Source: an uncultured Fusobacterium sp. (lineage in GTDB: Bacteria; Fusobacteriota; Fusobacteriia; Fusobacteriales; Fusobacteriaceae). Taken from it: a stretch of DNA of 14,630 nucleotides. Positions 5,719 to 13,714 of the stretch are shown here, piece by piece; positions within the stretch are counted from its first letter, which is position 1, and each line of letters starts with the position of its first letter. A program made the translations under genes and the position numbers. Below the pieces are notes generated by a model. It searched no databases. It worked only from the letters and a program-made list of their open reading frames with translations, and was not told the origin of the DNA. The stretch is taken from the NCBI GenBank assembly GCA_900543175.1, contig UQQO01000047.1, forward strand, positions 1 through 14,630. Reading direction: 5' to 3'.

Positions 5719-8700
5719 CTACTTTATAGTGATCTTGTCTACCCCTATCAATTCTATTATCTCATCTATAAATAATTTCGAAGGTAACACCTTGTATTTA
5801 GTAGATTTTACCTCTTTGGTAGTTTTTGTCTTGATAGCAAAGCTCAATTTTGTATCACCTAGATAGGATAAAATTATCTGTTTTAACCTACTAAATTTTT
5901 CTTTATCCTCCTCAGTAATTAAAAGATACACAGTAAATCTTTTATCATAGCATAGTTCATCTAAGAATCTTATATTTTTTACAATAACTTTTTTTGTTTC
6001 ACTACCTTTGAAATAATCTGTCTGTATACTTCCCTCAATATACACAGCTTTTCCTTCAACAAAAATATGAGCATTTTCTGCATAATCCCTTGGAAATACT
6101 ACACAGCTAATCTTATCATAGTAATCTTCTAGCTCAAATAAGCACATTACCTGTCCTGTTTTCTTAGTCACTACCTTCTTTATATCCCTAATTATTCCAT
6201 ATGTTTTAAAAATACGAGGAGTTTTCTCCTCTTTAATATCTGCTATCTTATTCAATCTATACACATCTATTATATTTCTATAATTATCTAAAGGGTGGGC
6301 ACTAAAATAGAAACCTAGATACTCTTTCTCTTTAGCTAATAGCTCCTCTATTGTGTATTCAGCCATCTGTGGCAACATAAATGCTCCTAAAATAGATTTA
6401 GCCTCTCCAAAAAGGTTCATCTGCTGAATATCATCCTCTTTCAGTTTTCTATTAGCATAATCTAAAACTTTATCTACTGATTCAAACTTCTGTTTTCTGT
6501 TTCCTGGTAAACTATCTAAAGCTCCTGCTAGAATAAGAGATTCTAAAGCTTTTTTATTTAATCCATCTTTACGAGTTCTCACTACAAAATCTTCATAGTT
6601 TTTATACTCCCCATTTTCATTGTACTCTTGTAGAATTCTATTTGCTACTCCCTCTCCAACATTTTTTATTGCTGCCAATGAAAATACAACTCCATCATTA
6701 TCAACAATAAATTTTGAACTAGCTTTATTTACATTTGGTAGATACAATTTTACATTGTGTATCTTTGCATCTTCCACATAATAAGCTACATCCTCTATAT
6801 GATTCATATCTGATGTCATAAGAGCTGCATAGTAGTATTTCATATAGTGAGCTTTAAAATATGCTGTCCAATAAGCTATCATTGCATAAGCTGCTGAGTG
6901 AGACTTATTAAATCCATACCCAGCAAATTTATCAATAAGCTCAAACATCTCCACAGCTTTTTCTTTACTGTATCCATTTTTTATAGATCTCTCTACAAAT
7001 TTATCCCTGTTCTCTTCCATTATCTGAACATTCTTTTTCCCCATAGCTCTTCTTAAAAGATCTGCCTCTCCAAGGGAGTAATTAGCCATTACATTGGCTA
7101 TCTTCATAACCTGCTCTTGATATAGAATAACCCCATAAGTCTCTTTTAAAACAGTTTCTAGAGATGGATGAGGGTATTTTATCTCTGTAACACCATTTTT
7201 CCCATTTATAAAATCATCTACCATTCCTGATCCCAATGGTCCTGGTCTATACAATGCCAACAAGGCGATAATATCTTCAAATCTATCAGGTTTCAACTTC
7301 AACAGTATTTTTCTCAATCCTTGAGATTCCATTTGAAATACCCCTGAAGTATCCCCTCTTGATAACATATCATAAACTTTTTTAGAGTTTAAAGGAATAT
7401 CAGACAAAACAATCTCTTCTCCTGTTCCATCTTTTATATAATCTATTGTTCTTTGAAGAATTGTAAGGTTACGTAATCCTAAAAAGTCCATTTTTAGAAG
7501 TCCTAAATCTTCTAGCTCCTTCATCTGATATTGAGTTGATACAACCTTATTTTTATTATCACTATACAGTGGAACTAGCTCTGTAAGAGGATCTTTTGTT
7601 ATAACTATACCTGCTGCATGGACAGAGGCATGTCTAACTTTATTCTCAATTTTAGCAGAGATATCTATTACTTTTTGCATCTCACTATCATTTAGATAAA
7701 TATTTCTAAACTCCTCTACACTGTTTAAAGTTTGGCTTATTGTAGCATTAAAAGGAACTAATTTAGCTGCACTATCTATCTTACTAAGAGGTGTATCCAT
7801 TACCCTACCAACATCTCTTATAGCTGCTCTTGCTTTCATTGTTCCAAATGTAATAATCTGTGCTACTTTATCAGCTCCATACTTTTCTATTACATATTCA
7901 ATAACCTCTTGTCTTCTTTCTTGACAGATATCTATATCTATATCTGGCATTGACACTCTTTCAGGATTCAAAAATCTTTCAAAAATCAGATTGTACTCTA
8001 ATGGATCTAATTCAGTTATTCCCAGTGCATAAGCAATTAAACTTCCTGCTGCTGATCCTCTTCCTGGTCCTATTGGTATCCTGTTTTTCTTAGCATAGTC
8101 AATAAAATCCCATACTACTACAAAGTATCCTGCATATCCCATCTTCTCAATAATAGAAAGTTCATATTCTGTTCTCTCTATTATATTTTTAGTAAGTCCG
8201 TGAGGATATCTTCTATCTAATCCCATATATACTAATTTTCTTAAAAATCCCTCTATACTCTTAACACAAGTAGGAATTTTATACTCTGGAAACTTAAACT
8301 TTCCAAATTCTATACTGATATTACATCTTTCAGCTATCTCAACTGTATTATTTACTGCTTCTAAAAACTTTGTTCCTAAACCATCTATTATCTGCTCTCT
8401 GCTTTTCAAGAAAAGTTCATCAGTTTCAATTCTCATTCTCTTTTCATCTGAAACTTTTGCTCCAGTTTGTACACAAATCAAAATATCTTGTAGAGTATGC
8501 TCCCCTTCATTGACATAGTGTGTATCATTTGTAGCTACCATTTTTAAATTGTGTTCTTCTGCTACATCATATAATCTATCATTAAGTTCCTTTTGTCCCT
8601 TAACACCATTAGATTGAACTTCAATATAGAAATTATTCTTTCCAAAAATATCTATATACTGATTAACTGCTAAATCTATATTTTCCTTTGGTTCATTATC

Positions 8701-9135
8701 TAAAATTCTTCTTGAAATCTCCCCTTGCATACATGCTGAAAGGGCAATTATTCCATCACTATGCTCTTTTAAAAACTCTTTATCTACTCTAGGTTTATAA
8801 TAAAATCCTTTTAAATAGCTTTCTGAACTTATTTTTAAAAGATTTTTATAACCTCTGTTATTCTCTGCTAATAAAATTAAGTGAAAGTTTCTTCCCTCTT
8901 TTGCTTCCATTGAATTTTCTGCTACATATGCTTCTAAACCAATTATAGGCTTTATTCCCTTTTTCATAGCTTTTTTATAAAATTCAAGCACTCCAAAAAG
9001 ATTACCATGATCTGTTATAGCCATAGCTTGCATCTTTAAAGCAATAGCTCTATCTAAATAATCGTCTATTTTCCCAACTCCATCAAGGAGGCTATATTCT
9101 GTATGTAGATGAAGATGAACAAAATTTTTAATCAT
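5719..9135 (-). CDS. dnaE: DNA polymerase III alpha subunit (DnaE type)
   Basis: This is a replicative C-family DNA polymerase of 1138 residues, close to E. coli DnaE (1160). An N-terminal PHP domain starts HLHLHTEYS and keeps apparent metal ligands His7/9/11, Asp42-His43, Glu68, His85, Asp204 and His206. The polymerase core has IGPGRGSAAGS (355-365), PDIDIDIC with catalytic Asp400 and Asp402, and KMDFLGLRNLT with Asp550. QMNLF (905-909) resembles a beta-clamp binding site. An OB-fold follows at about 975-1055 (YGIIRDIKKVVTKKTGQVM). There is no inserted DnaQ-type exonuclease, so it is not PolC. The ATG follows AAGGAGGAG. It appears to be transcribed from its own promoter, insulated from the GntR gene by a terminator. 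Confidence 0.96.
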   Translation of the reverse strand: MIKNFVHLHLHTEYSLLDGVGKIDDYLDRAIALKMQAMAITDHGNLFGVLEFYKKAMKKGIKPIIGLEAYVAENSMEAKEGRNFHLILLAENNRGYKNLLKISSESYLKGFYYKPRVDKEFLKEHSDGIIALSACMQGEISRRILDNEPKENIDLAVNQYIDIFGKNNFYIEVQSNGVKGQKELNDRLYDVAEEHNLKMVATNDTHYVNEGEHTLQDILICVQTGAKVSDEKRMRIETDELFLKSREQIIDGLGTKFLEAVNNTVEIAERCNISIEFGKFKFPEYKIPTCVKSIEGFLRKLVYMGLDRRYPHGLTKNIIERTEYELSIIEKMGYAGYFVVVWDFIDYAKKNRIPIGPGRGSAAGSLIAYALGITELDPLEYNLIFERFLNPERVSMPDIDIDICQERRQEVIEYVIEKYGADKVAQIITFGTMKARAAIRDVGRVMDTPLSKIDSAAKLVPFNATISQTLNSVEEFRNIYLNDSEMQKVIDISAKIENKVRHASVHAAGIVITKDPLTELVPLYSDNKNKVVSTQYQMKELEDLGLLKMDFLGLRNLTILQRTIDYIKDGTGEEIVLSDIPLNSKKVYDMLSRGDTSGVFQMESQGLRKILLKLKPDRFEDIIALLALYRPGPLGSGMVDDFINGKNGVTEIKYPHPSLETVLKETYGVILYQEQVMKIANVMANYSLGEADLLRRAMGKKNVQIMEENRDKFVERSIKNGYSKEKAVEMFELIDKFAGYGFNKSHSAAYAMIAYWTAYFKAHYMKYYYAALMTSDMNHIEDVAYYVEDAKIHNVKLYLPNVNKASSKFIVDNDGVVFSLAAIKNVGEGVANRILQEYNENGEYKNYEDFVVRTRKDGLNKKALESLILAGALDSLPGNRKQKFESVDKVLDYANRKLKEDDIQQMNLFGEAKSILGAFMLPQMAEYTIEELLAKEKEYLGFYFSAHPLDNYRNIIDVYRLNKIADIKEEKTPRIFKTYGIIRDIKKVVTKKTGQVMCLFELEDYYDKISCVVFPRDYAENAHIFVEGKAVYIEGSIQTDYFKGSETKKVIVKNIRFLDELCYDKRFTVYLLITEEDKEKFSRLKQIILSYLGDTKLSFAIKTKTTKEVKSTKYKVLPSKLFIDEIIELIGVDKITIK

Positions 9136-9169
9136 AAATTTCTCCTCCTTTTTAGCTTATATTTAACAC

Positions 9170-9178
9170 ATTATACCA
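9170..9178 (-). promoter_or_regulatory. Extended -10 promoter of dnaE
   Basis: The minus strand reads TGGTATAAT, a perfect -10 box with the TGn extension. No -35 box is visible at the usual distance, as is common for extended -10 promoters; that region overlaps the T-tract of the GntR terminator. The predicted leader is about 28 nt and holds the AAGGAGGAG ribosome site. Confidence 0.65.
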
Positions 9179-9183
9179 TAATT

Positions 9184-9233
9184 TCAAAAAAAAAAATGTA
9201 CTAATTTCTTATTAAAATAAGAAATTGGTACAT
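9184..9233 (-). terminator. Strong rho-independent terminator after the GntR gene
   Basis: A 16-bp stem (9196-9211 with 9218-9233, one G-T wobble) closes a 6-base loop. On the minus strand it is followed by eleven T's (9196-9186). It starts 17 bases after the GntR stop codon and should cut off the regulator's transcript before dnaE. Confidence 0.93.
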
Positions 9234-9249
9234 AAAAATTTTATCCTAT

Positions 9250-9864
9250 TTAAAAATCCATTAACTCTTTTTTTAAATATTCAATAGCATTTTCTATATC
9301 ACGTACTTTTATTGCTTTTAATATAGCATCATGATACTCTCTTTTTATGAGATTTTCTCTCCACTTATCTCTATAAAATTGAACATATGCTCTTTTTAAA
9401 ATTTCCATAGATTTTTTTAATTGTGTCCAAGCATATTCATTTTGAGAATACGAAAGTAAAGTTAAATGAAATTCAGAATTTCTTTCCCAATGAACCCATG
9501 GATCATCTACAGGTTCTTTACACAAAATTGCTAATTCTTGTAATTTTTTTAACTGCTCTTCAGTTATATTCTCATATGTTTCTCTTAGAAATCCACCTTC
9601 AATAATAAATCTATAATTTAAAATTTCAATTATATCCTCTTTAGTTAACTGAATAACTTCATATCCATAACGAGGTAAATTACGTATAACTCCTTCATTA
9701 CATAATGTTGCAAGTGCTTCACGAATTGGTGATTTACTAAACCCAAATTTTTCTACTAATTCTTGTTCATTTATTATTTGCTTTGCTTGATACTCTCCAT
9801 TTATAATTCCATCAAGAATAGCTTGATACGCAATTACTTTTAAACTGGTATCCGCTTTTTTCAT
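9250..9864 (-). CDS. GntR-family transcriptional regulator, FCD (FadR-like) subfamily
   Basis: This 204-residue cytoplasmic DNA-binding regulator has an N-terminal winged helix-turn-helix (about 1-70, with QELVEKFGFSKSPIREAL and the wing LPRYGYEVI). A helical FCD ligand-binding domain follows (about 76-204). FCD domains usually bind a metal through Asp and three His. Here the matching positions read Asn129, His133, His178 and Glu200, so the metal site is changed. The ATG at 9862-9864 follows AAAGGAGG. The gene has its own promoter and terminator, but lies directly after the amidohydrolase operon in the same direction, so it probably controls that operon. A palindrome over its -10 box suggests autoregulation. 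The ligand is unknown. Confidence 0.9.
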   Translation of the reverse strand: MKKADTSLKVIAYQAILDGIINGEYQAKQIINEQELVEKFGFSKSPIREALATLCNEGVIRNLPRYGYEVIQLTKEDIIEILNYRFIIEGGFLRETYENITEEQLKKLQELAILCKEPVDDPWVHWERNSEFHLTLLSYSQNEYAWTQLKKSMEILKRAYVQFYRDKWRENLIKREYHDAILKAIKVRDIENAIEYLKKELMDF

Positions 9865-9904
9865 ATATTTTCCTCCTTTCTATCTTTATAAAACATCTTT
9901 CATC

Positions 9905-9936
9905 TTAATTGTATCAATTAAAAAATTAAAAGTAAA
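9905..9936 (-). promoter_or_regulatory. GntR gene promoter with overlapping palindromic operator
   Basis: On the minus strand TTTACT (9931-9936) and TACAAT (9908-9913) are 17 bases apart. A perfect inverted repeat with 7-base arms, TTAATTG-TAT-CAATTAA, covers 9905-9921 and overlaps the -10. GntR-family proteins bind short palindromes as dimers, so this is a likely operator for self-repression. The promoter match is modest; the palindrome is clear. Confidence 0.5.
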
Positions 9937-9978
9937 TAGTACATATTTAATTTTATTTTATATTTTAATAGCTATATA

Positions 9979-10019
9979 ATATAAAAATATGGGATTAAAA
10001 TAAATTTAACCCCATATTT
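9979..10019 (-). terminator. Terminator after the amidohydrolase gene
   Basis: AAATATGGG (9985-9993) pairs with CCCATATTT (10011-10019). After one mismatch, a further 5 A-T pairs extend the stem. On the minus strand the hairpin runs into TTTTATATTATA. It follows the amidohydrolase stop codon directly and separates that operon from the GntR gene. Confidence 0.8.
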
Positions 10020-10021
10020 AT

Positions 10022-11440
10022 TTATATTTCTGGTTTAACATCTTTCCCAACAGGACAAATATATTTTCCTCCTGTTACATTAACATATTCAATTTTTGCT
10101 TCCTTTAAAATTTTAGGATTTTTTAATAATTTTGTTGCTGTTAATGCCAAAATCTTTCCTGCAGTAATTAATGCCTTATGCATATATTTAGTTTTTCCTT
10201 GAGCTGTTACTTGCCAAGAATGACCTGGAGTTCCATTAGCTAAAGATGCTAAATGTAATTGAGCCGTTGGTACAGAATAAGATACATCTCCTACATCAGT
10301 AGAACCAAATCCATAACTATCTATTTTTCTAAACGGAGCAACTTCAGTTATTAAAACCATTTCTCTAAATCTTTCAACATTATCATAGGATTCTGACGCT
10401 CTTTTTAAAGCTGCACTTATTTTATTTTGTGATACTGTTTCAAAGAATTTTCTAGCTACTTTTTCATCTTCTTCATCAAATTTTGGAGCTCCTATTTCAA
10501 ATAAAGCTTCTGTCATAGTTTTGCTTATAACTTCATTTGGAACATAATCACACATTCCAGCTTTAAACTCTATTTCAACTTCTGTTTCAGTCATTAGAGC
10601 TGCTCCTTGAGCAACTTTTTTTACTCTTTCTGCAATTTCTAATGCTTGTTTAATTTTAGGTGCACGTACAAAATATTTTAAAGAAGCTTGATCTTGAACT
10701 ATATTTGGTGCTGGTCCTCCTGTATCTAAGTAAGCATAATGTACTCTCGCTTCAGGTATAATATGTTCACGTAAATAGTTCACTCCCACATTCATTAATT
10801 CACAAGCATCTAAAGCACTTCTTCCTAAATGAGGTGCTCCTGCTGCATGGGCTGTTTTCCCTTTAAAATGAAACATCATACATAGATTTGCTAACGAACT
10901 TGATCCTTGAACTCTATTAATTCCAGCAGGGTGCCAAGTTATAGCTGCATCTACATCAGAGAAGAATCCATCTCTTGCTAAAAACATTTTACCCCAACCT
11001 GCTTCTTCTGCAGGGCAACCAAAATATTTAATTGTTCCAGATAGATTATTTTCTTTCATATAGTCTTTAACTGCAACTGCCGCAGATAAACTACCACTTC
11101 CAATTGCATTATGACCACACCCATGTCCTGGTGCACCTTGAATAATCTCTTCTTTTTTATCTAAAAACGCTTTTTGATTCAATCCTGGTAAAGCGTCAAA
11201 CTCTCCTAAAATTGCTATTACTGGTTTACCTGATCCATAGCTTCCTATGAAAGCTGTTGGTATATCATCTACATTTTCTAAAACCTCAAATTCTTCTTTC
11301 TTTAAAATCTCTTTTAAAGTTTCAGCTGCTATTGTTTCATGAAAATATAGTTCAGGATTATCCCAAATTTTATCACTAGCCTCTATGAATATATTTTCTT
11401 TCTTTTCTATTAGTCTTTCTATATATTCTTTATCTGTCAT
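10022..11440 (-). CDS. M20 family amidohydrolase, AbgB-like
   Basis: This 472-residue metal-dependent amidohydrolase strongly resembles E. coli AbgB (481 aa), a subunit of p-aminobenzoyl-glutamate hydrolase. Shared stretches include IWDNPE, the LGEFDALPGL block (78-87), GHGCGHN with likely metal ligands Cys108 and His110, CPAEEAGWGK with catalytic Glu145-Glu146, ITWHP (His170), GKTAHAAGAPHLGRSALDA in the dimerisation domain, STDVGDVS and GTPGHSWQ. The family cleaves amide bonds of N-acyl or N-aroyl amino acids and is usually cytoplasmic. The ATG follows GGAGAGAAGG, and the upstream ATC-hydrolase-like gene ends 16 bases before. Neither AbgA nor the AbgT transporter is present, so the partner and substrate may differ from p-aminobenzoyl-glutamate. 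It ends an apparent operon with a terminator just after. Confidence 0.9.
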   Translation of the reverse strand: MTDKEYIERLIEKKENIFIEASDKIWDNPELYFHETIAAETLKEILKKEEFEVLENVDDIPTAFIGSYGSGKPVIAILGEFDALPGLNQKAFLDKKEEIIQGAPGHGCGHNAIGSGSLSAAVAVKDYMKENNLSGTIKYFGCPAEEAGWGKMFLARDGFFSDVDAAITWHPAGINRVQGSSSLANLCMMFHFKGKTAHAAGAPHLGRSALDACELMNVGVNYLREHIIPEARVHYAYLDTGGPAPNIVQDQASLKYFVRAPKIKQALEIAERVKKVAQGAALMTETEVEIEFKAGMCDYVPNEVISKTMTEALFEIGAPKFDEEDEKVARKFFETVSQNKISAALKRASESYDNVERFREMVLITEVAPFRKIDSYGFGSTDVGDVSYSVPTAQLHLASLANGTPGHSWQVTAQGKTKYMHKALITAGKILALTATKLLKNPKILKEAKIEYVNVTGGKYICPVGKDVKPEI

Positions 11441-11456
11441 AGCCTTCTCTCCTATT

Positions 11457-12182
11457 TTAGATTGCTAAAAAGTTCAATTTTCCTTCTTCAACTAGTGCTT
11501 CTTTCTTTTCTGCACCAAATTTTTCTTCGTATTCTTTAAGAGATTTTTCTATTATTTTATTTGCTTCTGCTACTCCAAAATCCATAAAATATTGTCTGCT
11601 CATTGCTGATAATACATGTGCTGTATGATATAAGAAATCTTTTAATACGTAGTAAGCTTTTGAAGATTTAACTTCTCTCATTTTCTTTAAATCTTCCATA
11701 TCATTGAATTTAGCTCCTACCCAATGAAATGCACAACATTCTCCTCCATGAGATAAAATGCTATCTATTTCTAATTCATTATTTGGATTAAATCCTTTTA
11801 CAAGATTTTTATCAATCCAAGTACAGTAAATCTTTCCATATTCCATTAGATCATGTTTTTTCCAAGCATCACACCAACCACACACTAAGCTATTTGTCCT
11901 ATACTCAGGAGAAATTGATTTTATTTCAGCTTTACTTACTTTTTTATAATCAATCCATTCTCCATAGATCATATAGTTATTAGGAGTAAGTTCTTGACCA
12001 TCAGCAAGTGCTCTCATTGCCATTCTTATTCCTCTTTCTTTAGCGTATAAAATTGTTCCATTTTTAGAAGACTCTTTTCCTGCTTCTCCAAATATTTCTA
12101 TTGCATTTTTCACTAATAAACCATATAGCACTGCATGATCTTCAATATAAAATTTTTCTGCTACTTTTTCTCTCATTATCAT
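11457..12182 (-). CDS. L-2-amino-thiazoline-4-carboxylate (ATC) hydrolase family protein
   Basis: This 241-residue protein shows the pattern of the ATC hydrolase family: YCTWIDKNLVKGFNP (119-133), then ILSHGGECCAFHW (142-154). Cys101, Cys104, Cys120, Cys149 and Cys150, and His110, His145 and His153, are clustered in this part and may form the active or metal site; this is inference. In Pseudomonas, ATC hydrolase opens the thiazoline ring to N-carbamoyl-cysteine, and an amidohydrolase then releases cysteine. Here the M20 amidohydrolase gene follows 16 bases later, which gives a similar two-step layout. Many family members are annotated only by homology, so the true substrate may differ. No signal peptide is seen. 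The first ATG (12180-12182) follows AAGGAGGG; a second ATG two codons on is possible but spaced less well. Confidence 0.75.
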   Translation of the reverse strand: MIMREKVAEKFYIEDHAVLYGLLVKNAIEIFGEAGKESSKNGTILYAKERGIRMAMRALADGQELTPNNYMIYGEWIDYKKVSKAEIKSISPEYRTNSLVCGWCDAWKKHDLMEYGKIYCTWIDKNLVKGFNPNNELEIDSILSHGGECCAFHWVGAKFNDMEDLKKMREVKSSKAYYVLKDFLYHTAHVLSAMSRQYFMDFGVAEANKIIEKSLKEYEEKFGAEKKEALVEEGKLNFLAI

Positions 12183-12214
12183 AATTCCCTCCTTAAATTC
12201 CTAAAATAATTTCT

Positions 12215-12928
12215 TTACTTTTTTCTGTATTCTGGGTGTTCTCTTAAAAACATTGCTTTTGATAAAAACATACAAACAAATACACAGATCATCAATGGTG
12301 CATATCCTCCGCCTAATGGAAGAAATTTAAACATTTCCATTTTTTTTAAGAAAAATGTTATAAATGCTAATGGAATACCAATAGATGCTACTTTTGGATT
12401 TAATACAACTCTTTGCATTGCTAAAGCTCCAAATAATGAAGGAAGTAAGTATCTTAATGATGTTATAACTGGAGTAGGTAGAATTTGTAGCATAAAGTTT
12501 CCTACTATAGCTACAATTGTCATTACTGTTAAACTAATTAAAATTGAAATAGATATTCCAATAGCTGATATTATAGTTCCTTCAGGTGTTCCTGCTTTAA
12601 CTTCTGCTGCATCCATAGCTTGTAAAGCTGCTGGTCCTCTGATTTCTTTACTGTTTCCTGAAACATAAGTCATATACATCCCAGGTACTCCTAAAATTGG
12701 GAATAATGTAATCGGATCTACAAAATACCAAGCACTATATGCTGAAACCATTCCTATTATTCCTGTTATTATTGCTCCAACATCAGGACGTGCATTAAAG
12801 AATAAAAATAATGCTAATGCTGGAAGATAAACTACTAATATAGCTATTATACATGAAAATTTTCCCCATTTAATAACAAAAGGCATATATTCTTTTTCAA
12901 ATATTTCTTCTTTTCCTAAAATATTCAT
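12215..12928 (-). CDS. Multi-pass membrane protein, likely partner of the DUF5058 protein
   Basis: I cannot name this 237-residue protein. It has about six hydrophobic segments (about 22-45, 50-70, 115-145, 157-172, 178-194 and 208-226) and basic ends. Its motifs parallel those of the preceding DUF5058 protein at the same positions: Gly80-x-Pro82, S-x-E-[hydrophobic]-x-G near 93-98, a Glu at 109, and LLPSL at 161-165 followed by Gly-Ala. This suggests the two are ancient paralogues forming a two-subunit membrane complex, probably a transporter. The ATG at 12926-12928 follows AAAGGAGG, 14 bases after the DUF5058 stop. The ATC-hydrolase-like gene follows 32 bases later, so the complex likely imports or exports that pathway's compound. 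Confidence 0.7.
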   Translation of the reverse strand: MNILGKEEIFEKEYMPFVIKWGKFSCIIAILVVYLPALALFLFFNARPDVGAIITGIIGMVSAYSAWYFVDPITLFPILGVPGMYMTYVSGNSKEIRGPAALQAMDAAEVKAGTPEGTIISAIGISISILISLTVMTIVAIVGNFMLQILPTPVITSLRYLLPSLFGALAMQRVVLNPKVASIGIPLAFITFFLKKMEMFKFLPLGGGYAPLMICVFVCMFLSKAMFLREHPEYRKK

Positions 12929-12942
12929 ATTTTTCCTCCTTT

Positions 12943-13653
12943 CTATAACATAGATGCTATAGTTGCACTAATCATTCCACTTATCATACATAAAGAAGTT
13001 CCCCAATCTTTTATCCATTGTTTATTTGCCTTTTTATTATAATAAGTTAAAATCATCATTAACCCACCAGAAACTATAATAGCCCAAATATTTGGTCCTA
13101 TAGGAAATACCCTATCTACTGTTAAAGAAGAATAACAACCTATAATTGCCCCTGCTCCTAATGCAGGAATTAAGGCTTTATTCCCTCCAGCCATTACCAT
13201 ATTAACTTTATCCATTTTATTAGCAAAGAATAAAACGAATAATATCCAAGCCAGACAACCTGTTGTCATAACAACTGCTGCTGCACAGAGAAAATCTGCA
13301 TTCATTTGTGCACTTCCCATTTCAATTCCCATAGCGTCAGCCGCCATTTGCGCTCCTGTTAATTCATAAGAAACACTCCCTATAAAGTCAACTCTTAGCC
13401 AGGCCAATGGTGCTCCCACATTTAACATCAATGAAAGCATTGTTGTTATCATAACAAAACATGGTCCTATTGATGCAATGCTAGCACTTTTTGTAGCATG
13501 TTTAATTTTTATATCTTCTATCCCCATTTTTAATGCTGCACTTCTACTTTTTTTATAATAAACTACTGCTTGTATTATTACCCAAATAATTGGAATTGCG
13601 CAAGCTACCCACATTATTGGGCTATTAGCCATTTTCATATATTCTTCATTCAT
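12943..13653 (-). CDS. DUF5058 family membrane protein
   Basis: This 236-residue multi-pass membrane protein has segments at about 12-32, 57-78, 119-143, 159-178, 186-205 and 217-235. The pattern NSPIMWV near the N-terminus, SASIASIGPCFVMI (56-69), LAWLR...SYELTG (83-100) and AGGNKALIPALGAGA (155-169) fits my recollection of DUF5058, a family without known function. The ATG at 13651-13653 follows AAGGAG at about 9 bases. It lies 61 bases after the MFS gene with no convincing terminator between, so they may be co-transcribed. Its neighbours downstream are a similar-sized membrane protein and two hydrolases, which supports a transport role. A single-subunit role cannot be excluded. Confidence 0.75.
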   Translation of the reverse strand: MNEEYMKMANSPIMWVACAIPIIWVIIQAVVYYKKSRSAALKMGIEDIKIKHATKSASIASIGPCFVMITTMLSLMLNVGAPLAWLRVDFIGSVSYELTGAQMAADAMGIEMGSAQMNADFLCAAAVVMTTGCLAWILFVLFFANKMDKVNMVMAGGNKALIPALGAGAIIGCYSSLTVDRVFPIGPNIWAIIVSGGLMMILTYYNKKANKQWIKDWGTSLCMISGMISATIASML

Positions 13654-13714
13654 ATAATCCCACTCCTTATATTTTTTATTTTATCATTCCTAGAAAATAA
13701 ATAAAATTTTTATT

